Assembly (NCBI GenBank): GCA_020846005.1
Contig: JADLEQ010000085.1
Location: forward strand, 62,001 to 126,000
Length of the DNA: 64,000 bases
Origin: Polyangiaceae bacterium
Lineage (GTDB): Bacteria; Myxococcota_A; Polyangia; Polyangiales; Polyangiaceae
Reading direction: 5' to 3'
Below, in pieces: positions 8,294 to 16,300 of this stretch. The position numbers and the translations under genes were made by a program. Numbering within the stretch: the first letter of the stretch is position 1; every line of letters begins with the position of its first letter. A model generated the notes under the pieces. That model saw only the letters and a list, made by a program, of their open reading frames with translations. It did no database searches and was not told where the DNA came from.

Positions 8294-9243
8294 GCGACGA
8301 CGAGGACGAGTACGTCGTCGTCACCGACCACCTCTCGCGCAGGTTCGGCGCGCTGGTCGCGGTGCGCGACGTCTCGCTGCGGGTGCGGCGCGGAGAGATC
8401 TTCGGCGTCCTCGGCCCGAACGGCGCGGGCAAGAGCACGACCATCCGCATGCTGTGCGGCCTCCTCGACCCGAGCGGCGGCTCCGGCCGGGTCGTCGGGC
8501 ACGACCTCGCGACGGAGCCGGAGCGCATCAAGGAGCGGATCGGCTACATGACCCAGCGCTTCAGCCTCTACGAGGACCTCTCCGTCGTGGAGAACCTCCG
8601 CTTCTACGCCGGGATCTACGGCGTTCCCCGCGCTCGGCGCTCGCGCCGGGTCGAGGACGTGATCGAGCGCGCGGGCCTCGGCCCGCGGCGCAAGCAGATC
8701 GTCGGCACGCTGAGCGGGGGGTGGAAGCAGCGCGTCGCGCTGGCCGGCGCCACGATCCACGAGCCGCCGCTGCTGTTCCTGGATGAGCCCACCGCGGGCG
8801 TCGACCCGGTGAGCCGGAGAGACTTCTGGGAGCAGATCCACCGGCTCTCCGCCGAGGGGACGACGGTGCTCGTCACGACCCACTACATGGACGAGGCGGA
8901 GCGGTGTCACCGGCTCGCGTTCATCTTCCATGGTGACCTGCTCGACGTGGGCACGCCGGAGCAGATCGTCGAGCGCCGGCAGCTCCAGGTCATCGAGCTC
9001 GAGCTCGAGCAGGCGACCCGCGCCGCGGACGCGCTCCGCGGGCGCCCGGAGGTCGAGGAGGTCGCGCACTACGGGCACGTGGTGCGGCTCGCGACCCGCG
9101 ACGGTCAGGATCCGGAGGCTCTGGCGCGCGCCGTCCTCGACCCGCTCGGCATCGCGATCACGCGCGGGCGGCCGGCGCGCGTCACCGTCGAGGACGCCTT
9201 CGTCTCGATGGTGCGCCGCGAGGAAGCGAGCGCAGCGGCGTGA
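8290..9243 (+). CDS. ABC transporter ATP-binding protein
   Basis: 317 residues. The ATPase that powers the adjacent ABC-2 exporter. Walker A is GPNGAGKST (42-50), the Q-loop glutamine is in 'YMTQRFSLY', the signature is LSGGW (141-145), Walker B is LLFLDEP (161-167), and the H-loop is 'VTTHYMDEAERC'. A C-terminal extension of ~100 residues follows, as in YbhF/DrrA-type ATPases. The signature reads LSGGWKQR rather than LSGGMKQR, a common variant. Both ends overlap neighbours by 4 bp, so the three transporter genes are translationally coupled. Confidence 0.93.
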   Translation: MSDDEDEYVVVTDHLSRRFGALVAVRDVSLRVRRGEIFGVLGPNGAGKSTTIRMLCGLLDPSGGSGRVVGHDLATEPERIKERIGYMTQRFSLYEDLSVVENLRFYAGIYGVPRARRSRRVEDVIERAGLGPRRKQIVGTLSGGWKQRVALAGATIHEPPLLFLDEPTAGVDPVSRRDFWEQIHRLSAEGTTVLVTTHYMDEAERCHRLAFIFHGDLLDVGTPEQIVERRQLQVIELELEQATRAADALRGRPEVEEVAHYGHVVRLATRDGQDPEALARAVLDPLGIAITRGRPARVTVEDAFVSMVRREEASAAA

Positions 9244-10367
9244 GCTCCCGCGTGTTCGTCGTCGCCTTCAAGGAGCTGCTCCAGCTCCGGCGCGATCGGC
9301 TCACCCTCGCGATGATGCTGGTGCTGCCGGTGATGCAGCTCCTGCTCTTCGGGTGGGCGATCAACACCGACGTGCGCCACATCCCGACGGTCGTCTACGA
9401 CCAGGACGGCAGCAGCGCGTCGCGCGACCTCGCCCGGAGCCTCGAGGCGACCGGCTTCTACGATCTCGTCGGGGCGGTCGGTGACTACGAGGAGGCCGCG
9501 CGCGCGCTCCGCGCGGGGAGGGCGCGCGTCGCGCTCGTGATCCCGGCCTCCTACGCGTCGGACGTCGCGCGCGGCGCCCGCGCCAAGGTGCAGCTCGTCG
9601 TGGACGGCTCGGACCCGCAGACGGTCGCGAGCGCGACGAACACGGCCGCCGCGCTCGTGCAGGCCCGGTCGGGCAGCCTCCTGGTGCAGCGGCTCGCGGC
9701 GACCGGCGCGCCGATCGCCGGGCCGCCCCTCGAGCTCGAGCCGACGACCTGGTACAACCCGGAGCTGCGCACGGCGGTCTACGTCGTCCCGGGGCTGGTC
9801 GGTGTCATCCTCACGATGACGATGGTGATGCTCACCGCGATGGCGATCGCGCGCGAGCGCGAGCGGGGGACGCTGGAGCAGCTCATCGTCTCGCCCGTGA
9901 GGCGGACGGAGCTGGTCGTGGGCAAGATCGTGCCGTACGTCCTCATCGGGTACGTGCAGATGACGCTCATCCTGCTCGCGGGGAGCTTCGTCTTCGATGT
10001 CCCGATCGTCGGCTCGCTCCCGTTGCTCTACGCGCTCGCGTTCGTGTTCATCGCGGCGAACCTCGCGCTCGGGCTCTTCTTCTCCACCCTCGCGCGGACG
10101 CAGCAGCAGGCGATGCAGATGTCGTTCTTCTTCATGTTGCCCAACATCCTCCTGAGCGGCTTCATGTTCCCGTTCGAGGGGATGCCCCGAGAGGCTCAGT
10201 GGATCAGCCAGGGGCTGCCGCTCACCCACTTCCTCCGTATCGTCCGCGGCATCACGTTGAAGGGCGCCGACTTCCAGGACGTGCGGCTCGAGCTCGTGTG
10301 GCTCGCCGCGCTCCTGGCCGCGCTCGTGACCCTCGCGTCGCTGCGCTTCAGCAAGAAGCTCACCTGA
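9240..10367 (+). CDS. ABC-2 type permease
   Basis: 375 residues. One N-terminal membrane helix ('LTLAMMLVLPVMQLLLFGWA'), a large extracytoplasmic domain, then five helices, the standard ABC-2 layout of the YbhS/YbhR type. The core motif 'ERERGTLEQLIVSPVRRTELVVGKI' is the ABC-2 family signature. The start GTG at 9240 overlaps the ATPase stop. There is a single permease, so the transporter is presumably a homodimer. No TolC-like outer-membrane channel is encoded nearby, so a shared channel must complete the efflux path, if it is tripartite. Confidence 0.9.
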   Translation: MSSRVFVVAFKELLQLRRDRLTLAMMLVLPVMQLLLFGWAINTDVRHIPTVVYDQDGSSASRDLARSLEATGFYDLVGAVGDYEEAARALRAGRARVALVIPASYASDVARGARAKVQLVVDGSDPQTVASATNTAAALVQARSGSLLVQRLAATGAPIAGPPLELEPTTWYNPELRTAVYVVPGLVGVILTMTMVMLTAMAIARERERGTLEQLIVSPVRRTELVVGKIVPYVLIGYVQMTLILLAGSFVFDVPIVGSLPLLYALAFVFIAANLALGLFFSTLARTQQQAMQMSFFFMLPNILLSGFMFPFEGMPREAQWISQGLPLTHFLRIVRGITLKGADFQDVRLELVWLAALLAALVTLASLRFSKKLT

Positions 10368-10428
10368 GGCCCGCGCCGCGAGCCCGCACGGACCCTCCGC
10401 ACCGTACCCCTCCTCCCCAGCACGCCTC

Positions 10429-11049
10429 ATGGCACGACCTCGTGGTGATCTCCAACCTCGCATCGTGCGCGCTGCGCGCGAGCGGTTCCTCGCCGACGGC
10501 GTCGACGGCGCGTCGCTCCGGGCCATCGCGCGCGGCGCGGGCACCGGCATCGGCATGGTCTACTACTACTTCCGGACGAAGGACGAGCTCTTCCTCGCGG
10601 TGGTCGAGGAGACGTACGCGCGCCTGCTCGGCGGGCTCGAGGTGGCGCTGGACCCGGCGCTGCCGGTGGAGGCGCGGATTCGTAGGGTGTTCGAGCGCTT
10701 CGGCGAGCTCGCGGGTGACGAGGTGGACGTGCTCGGGCTGGTCGTGCGGGAGGCGCTCTTCTCGCCGACGCGGCGCGAGCTCGTCATCGAGCGGTTCTCT
10801 CGGGGGCACATCCCGCTGCTCGCCGCGCTGGTCGTCGACGGCAGGGCCAGCGGGGCCCTCCGCGAGGACGTGCCGCCGACGGTCCTGATGATGAGCGCGC
10901 TCTCTCTCGGCATCGCGCCCCAGCTCGTCCGGCGGTTCGTCGGGGATCGGTTCGTCTTCGCCGAGGCGCCGCGGGGCGTCGCGCTGGCCCACGCGCTAGC
11001 GGAGGTGCTGATGCGCGGTGCGGCCGCCGAGCCGAGGCGCGACGAGTAG
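10429..11049 (+). CDS. TetR/AcrR family transcriptional regulator
   Basis: 206 residues. The N-terminal helix-turn-helix is typical: 'RIVRAARERFLADGVDGASL', then 'AIARGAGTGIGMVYYYFRTKDELF'. The C-terminal ligand-binding domain is helical and not diagnostic. It lies 61 bp after the permease and in the same direction, so it probably autoregulates and represses the exporter genes, as in comparable adaptor-ABC-TetR units. The inducing ligand is unknown. A strong 11-bp hairpin starts at its stop codon. Confidence 0.9.
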   Translation: MARPRGDLQPRIVRAARERFLADGVDGASLRAIARGAGTGIGMVYYYFRTKDELFLAVVEETYARLLGGLEVALDPALPVEARIRRVFERFGELAGDEVDVLGLVVREALFSPTRRELVIERFSRGHIPLLAALVVDGRASGALREDVPPTVLMMSALSLGIAPQLVRRFVGDRFVFAEAPRGVALAHALAEVLMRGAAAEPRRDE

Positions 11050-11080
11050 CGCCCGGCCGGCGTCGGGGGCGGCCGGGCGC
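11049..11080 (+). terminator. Terminator-like hairpin after the exporter operon
   Basis: GCGCCCGGCCG (11049-11059) pairs perfectly with CGGCCGGGCGC (11070-11080) around a 10-nt loop. The stem begins on the last base of the tetR stop codon. There is no T-run, as is usual in GC-rich genomes. Confidence 0.5.
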
Positions 11081-11092
11081 AGCGGAGCAAGC

Positions 11093-11122
11093 TGGACGGG
11101 CTCCGGAGCCGGGGAGTACGCT
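11093..11122 (+). promoter_or_regulatory. Candidate promoter for a leaderless lipoprotein mRNA
   Basis: TGGACG (11093-11098), an 18-bp spacer, then TACGCT (11117-11122), ending 7 nt before ATG 11130. The TSS would fall on or next to the start codon. No ribosome-binding site is visible. Confidence 0.35.
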
Positions 11123-11129
11123 CCCGGCC

Positions 11130-13325
11130 ATGAGGACGCTCCGTGGGCGAAGGCTCGTCTCGTTCGTCGTCGTTGGCTTCGCCGCCGCCGCGCTCGTCGC
11201 GGGCGGGTGCAGCGCGGACCAGGGGCCCGAGGTCGCGGGCCCGGGCGCCTTCGGCGGCTTCGGCGGCGGCGACGCCTCGGCGAGCGGCGGCACGGGCGGC
11301 GGCTCCTCGGGCACCGGGGGCGGCGCGGCGTCCGGCGGCACCGGAGGCGGCCTCGACCTCGACAGCTCCACGGGGGAGCTCGAGTCGCTGTCCATTTCGC
11401 CGCCGACCGCGATCCTCGAGGTCGTCAACGGGGTCGGTGCGCCCGCGCAATTCACGGTGACGGCGCACTACGCCGGTGGCGGGGCGCAGCCGGTGCAGGC
11501 CACCTTCGCCTTCGACCGGACGGATCTCGCGCTGGTCAGCGGCGCCGGGGTCGTCACGGCGAACGGTACGAAGGGAGGACAGGGGACGCTCACGGCGACC
11601 TTCGAGGCGATGTCGGTGACCGCCGCCATCACCGTGAAGCTGGTGCTCGAGTCGAACGACGCCGGGCTCGATCAGGCGGCGAAGGACGCCTTCGCGACCC
11701 CCGGGTCCACGGCCAGCGGGACGCTCCTCTACCCCTACGACCAGACGGTCTTCGGGCGGGGCATCCCGGCGCCCGAGCTGATGTGGGACGGCGGCGAGGC
11801 GGGCGCCACGTACCGGGTCTCGATCGCGGACAAGTACTACTCGTCCGTCGCGTGGGTGACGGCGGATCCGCCGAGCCGCTACGTGCTCCCCGCGCCGTGG
11901 TGGAACGCCCTCGCGGAGTCGAGCGACGGCGCTCCGCTCACGGTGACGGTCCAGCGGCGCGATCCGTCGGGCGCGACCCATCAGCCGATGAGCCAGTCGT
12001 GGAAGATCGCGCCCGGGAGCCTGCGCGGCACGATCTACTACTGGGCGGTCAACCAGGGCGCGATCCAGAAGATCAGCCCCGGCGCGACGGCGCCGGTACC
12101 TGCGTTCGATCCGGGGCCCTACGATCAGCTCGGGGCTCCGGCGCCCGTGAGCGGCTACGACGGACGCGTCCCGCCGTGGGACGACCAGGGGAGCGGGAAG
12201 CGCTGCGTGGCGTGCCACACGGTGTCGAAGGATGGCAGCCGGCTCGCCGCGCTCTTCAGCGCGTGCCAGCCGGGGCAGCCCTGCGATCGCCCGTGGGGCA
12301 TCGTGGACACCGCCTCCTCGCAGATCACGGCGCTCAGCAACTACTCGCCCGGTAGCGCCATCTACAGCGCGCTCTCGCCGAACGGCTCGCACCTGGTGTG
12401 GGACACCCAGCAGTTCGGCATGCACCTCGGTGATCCGGCCACCGGGCTCGGCCTCGCGAGCGGGCTCGACGCCCTCACCCAGGTAGCGCACCCGCAGTTC
12501 TCGCCGGACGGGAAGCTCCTCGCGTTCGCGTCCGGGACGGCGGGGCCGTACCCGGTGGAGTTCTCGCGTGCGGATCTGTCCGTGATGGACGTCGACCTGA
12601 CGACGGCGCCGTTCTTCGCCAACCAGCGCCAGGTCCTGGCGGGCGGCACGGAGGCGATCGCCTTCCCGAGCTTCTCGCCGGACTCGCGCTTCCTCGTGTT
12701 CCAGAAGGGCAACTACACCCGCGGGAGCTACGGCGCATCGTTCCCGTTCTCGACCGGGTACAACGACCTCTTCCTCGTCGACGCCGTCGCGCCGCAAGGG
12801 GCCACGCGCCTCGATCGCGCCAACGGCGTCGGCTGGCTTCCGGCGGCGGACGCGTCACGCAACTACCAGCCTCGCGTGAACCCGGTCGCGGTCGGCGGCT
12901 ACTTCTGGGTCGTGTTCGTCAGTCCCCGGAGCTACGGCAACCGCATGCGGTCGTCGACGGACGCGACCAACGAGAACCGCAAGCAGCTCTGGGTCGCGGC
13001 CATCGACGCCGACCCGCAGCCCGGTACGGATCCGAGCCACCCGGCGTTCTGGCTGCCGGGGCAGGCGCTCGAGAGCATCAACATGGACGGCTACTGGGCC
13101 CTCGAGCCGTGCAAGCAGCAGGGGGCGTCGTGCAGCGACGGCTACGAGTGCTGCACGGGCTTCTGCCGAGATCAGGGCGGGGGCGCCTTCGCCTGCGTGG
13201 ACCCGCCTACGAACGACTGCTCCCGGGTGGGTGAGACGTGTGCGACCACCGCGGACTGCTGCCCGCGCCCCGGCAGCAACATCTCCTGCATCGGCGGTGT
13301 GTGCGCGCTCGAGGGTCCGGCGTAG
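11130..13325 (+). CDS. Large lipoprotein: Ig-like domain, WD40-like propeller, Cys-rich tail
   Basis: 731 residues. The signal ends in VAGGC (Cys27), followed by a Gly/Ser/Ala-rich linker. Residues ~85-170 look like a bacterial Ig-like (Big-2) domain. A CxxCH heme-binding-type motif (Cys359, Cys362, His363, in 'KRCVACHTVS') follows. Next come TolB/PD40-like blades ('SALSPNGSHLVWDT', 'PQFSPDGKLLAFASG', 'PSFSPDSRFLVFQKG'). The tail has two tandem cysteine modules ('CSDGYECCTGFC', 'CATTADCCPRPG'). Probably outer-membrane or surface exposed. If heme is bound, it would be an electron-transfer or sensing propeller; the function is otherwise unknown. Strong hairpin upstream separates it from the tetR gene. 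Confidence 0.75.
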   Translation: MRTLRGRRLVSFVVVGFAAAALVAGGCSADQGPEVAGPGAFGGFGGGDASASGGTGGGSSGTGGGAASGGTGGGLDLDSSTGELESLSISPPTAILEVVNGVGAPAQFTVTAHYAGGGAQPVQATFAFDRTDLALVSGAGVVTANGTKGGQGTLTATFEAMSVTAAITVKLVLESNDAGLDQAAKDAFATPGSTASGTLLYPYDQTVFGRGIPAPELMWDGGEAGATYRVSIADKYYSSVAWVTADPPSRYVLPAPWWNALAESSDGAPLTVTVQRRDPSGATHQPMSQSWKIAPGSLRGTIYYWAVNQGAIQKISPGATAPVPAFDPGPYDQLGAPAPVSGYDGRVPPWDDQGSGKRCVACHTVSKDGSRLAALFSACQPGQPCDRPWGIVDTASSQITALSNYSPGSAIYSALSPNGSHLVWDTQQFGMHLGDPATGLGLASGLDALTQVAHPQFSPDGKLLAFASGTAGPYPVEFSRADLSVMDVDLTTAPFFANQRQVLAGGTEAIAFPSFSPDSRFLVFQKGNYTRGSYGASFPFSTGYNDLFLVDAVAPQGATRLDRANGVGWLPAADASRNYQPRVNPVAVGGYFWVVFVSPRSYGNRMRSSTDATNENRKQLWVAAIDADPQPGTDPSHPAFWLPGQALESINMDGYWALEPCKQQGASCSDGYECCTGFCRDQGGGAFACVDPPTNDCSRVGETCATTADCCPRPGSNISCIGGVCALEGPA

Positions 13326-13361
13326 GGCGGGCCAGGTCGGCCGCGTTGGGCGGAGGCGCGC

Positions 13362-16300
13362 TCACAGCGTGCCACGCGCGAACGGGACGTGAAACACCCG
13401 CCGATTGCGCCAGAGCACCGCGAGCGAGAACACCACGGCCGAGACGGTGTGACCGGCGAACACTCGGAGCATGATCCACCCTACCAGGGCGCACCACCCC
13501 CAGAAGAGCGCGGTCGCGGCGTACCCTCGCGCCCACACGCGCGGCCCGCCGATCCTCGCGAGCACTCTGCCGCCGCGGCGGCGGGTGCCACCCCCGAACG
13601 GCGCTGCGCCCGAGAGGGGCGTTCCGAACGCGAAGTCGAGGCGCTCGAAAGCGCTGGCGACGAGCGTCGCACGGCTCGCGCGTGGGGCCTCGCTCGCCCG
13701 GGTGATGGTGTCCGCCAGCTGCCACAGCAGGTCGCGACCGGTGCCGGACTCGGGCTGCGCTGCGGCCAGGTGAGCGCGCGCGGCGGTGGTGTCGCCGAGG
13801 AAGCTCGCGTGGAGCGCGAGGGTCGGCTCGTAGGCGAGGCGGTCGGCCGCCCGCGATGCGGCCAACGCAAGTCGGCACACCTCCGCGGCCCGGTCCGGCA
13901 TGCCCAGGAGGAGGAACGTGAGCGAGACGTGCTCGACGGCGTAGCCGGCCAGGGCTCGCTCTCTCCAGCCCAGGTGCCAGAGCGCGGCCCACCCGAAGGC
14001 GCCTGCGTGCGTGAGGGCGAAGCTCACGGCGCTCCAGGCGTCCGGGTCGGACCGCGCCGCCCCCCAGTACCGCCAGACCAAGCGGACCACCGGGCCCGTC
14101 GCGTTGTGCTTCCCCAGCGCTTCACACGATGCGGCCAGCGCCAGGCGTCCTGCCGAGTCGGACGCTTCGAAGAGGTGGTCGAGGGCCGTCGTTGCCGGGA
14201 CCGAGCCCGAGGAGACGACCGCTCTCGCCCACTCAGCGGCGATCGGTCCTCGTGCGACCCCGAGGGGCCCCGGGTTGTCGGCGATCCCGAGGGACTGCTC
14301 GAGCGCGTCCACCGCAGTCGGCGTGTCGAGCAACAGCAGTTGACCGACGACGAACGAGACGTCGTCGCCCTGGCAGCCCGGGTCCGCCAGCACCGCGAGG
14401 GCCTCCGCCTTCGCGAGCGGCCGCAGGCGCTCGGCCACCGCGATGCGGAGCAGGAGCAACCGTCGCACCAGGGGACGGACCCGCGCTGCGTGGCGGCTGA
14501 CGGTGGCCCGCGCGGCCTGCGGGTCGCCGTGGTCGAGGTCGAGGCCGCAGGCCCCCTCCAGCGCGCGCTCGTTGCCAGGGTCCAGGGCGAGCGCCCGGGC
14601 GTAGGCAGCGCGGGCCCGTCGGGTCCTCCCGAGGGCGGCCAGCGCGGCGCCCGTCGCCTCGTGTGATCGGGAGACTCGGGGCCAGACGCGGACGAGGCCG
14701 CGTGCCTCTCGGCGCGCCTGGCGCGGATCTTGGGCCGCGAGGTCCCACGCGACGAGGAGGCTCCGTCCCCAGAGGAAGCTGGGGCAGGCGCGCACCAGCG
14801 CCCGCAGACGCTCGCGGGCAGCGTCGTGATCGCCTCGGTGCCACGCGATCGCGGTGGCGCGTCCTCTCAGCTCCATCGGCGGAGCCGAGCCGAAGACGGC
14901 CGGCGCGCAGGCCGCCTCCGCGGCGTCGTGGTCACCGAGGTCGACCAGGAGCTGAGCGCGCAGATCGTGGCCCTCGACCAGCGACGGCTCGCGCTCGAGC
15001 GCGCGCTCGACGATGGTCAGGGCCGCCCGGCACGAGCGCGTCGCCTCGAGCGCGGCCAGGCGAAGCGCGAGCCGCGGGCTCCACGGTTGCGCCTCGACGA
15101 GGGCGCGAGCGCGCTCGAGCGCGCGGTCCCCGTGCCACGCGACGAACTCGCTCCAGAGCGCGTCGCTCGCCGGCGCCAGATCGAGCGCGCGCTCCAGCAC
15201 CAGCGACGCCGCTTCGGGTTGGCCGGCGTCACGGAGCAGCGCTGCCTCGTCGAGCAACAGCTCGGAGTCCCGCGGGCACTGGCGGAGGCCCTGACGGACG
15301 ACCTCGAGCGCGACCTCCAGGCGACCAGCGTCGCGCTCCAGCGAGGCGACGAACGCCACGGACCTGGCGCGCCCCGGGTCCAGCGACAGCGCGTGCCGCG
15401 CCGCTCGGAGTGCCCCCTCCGCGTCGCCCGCGAGGCGCGCCGCCTCGGCGGCGTACCGCCAGCAGGCGGGGACGTGGGGGAACGCGGCCGTCCCGCGAGC
15501 TGCGAGCTCCACCGCGGCCGCTGCGTCCTCACGAGCGAGCGCGAGCTCGACCCGGCACGAGATGGGCGCCCAGGAGTCGGGGCGCGCCTCGCCGAGCGCC
15601 GCGAGCCGGCGATCCAGCGCCTCGGGCTCGAGCAAGGCGCGTGCGCTGGAGAACCACGCGAGGATGCCCTCCTCGCCCTGTCCGCGCTCGAGGACGAGCG
15701 CCTCGACCAGGTCGACCACCGACCGCGCCTGCCCGCGCGAGGGCGCTCCCTCGACGAGGGCGACGATCGCGGTCTCGCAGTCCGGCCACGCGCGGAGGGC
15801 CTCGAGGCGCCGGGCGCGCGCCTCGCGAGGGTCGCCGGCCAGCTCCGCCAGACGCGCGGCGACCAGGTGCGTGGAGACGTGCGCAGGAGAGATCGCGGTG
15901 GCGGCGCCCAGCGCCTCGCGCGCGCCCGCCAGGTCGCCCACTTCCGCCCGGCGGAGCGCGAGCTCGCGCCACGCCCACGCGTCGCCGCTCGAGAGCGCGA
16001 GCAGCGCCTCGAGGTCGCGGGTGGCCTGGTGCGGGTCCAGACCCCCGCCGTAGGAGCTGAGCTGCCGGCGCAGCTTGGCGTTGTGGGGGAGGCGCGCGCA
16101 CGCCTCGGCGAGCCAGGCGCGGGCGCGGTCCTCCCCGTGATGCGCTGCGACCAGGGCGGCCACCCTCGCTTGGGCGTCGACGTGAGCCGGGGCGCCGAGG
16201 GCGGCCTCGCGAGCGTGCTCGAGGGCCCCGACCGGGTCGCCGCGGAGCTCGCTCACGAACGAGGCGCACTGCGCCCACATCGTCGCTGGGACGAACGCCC

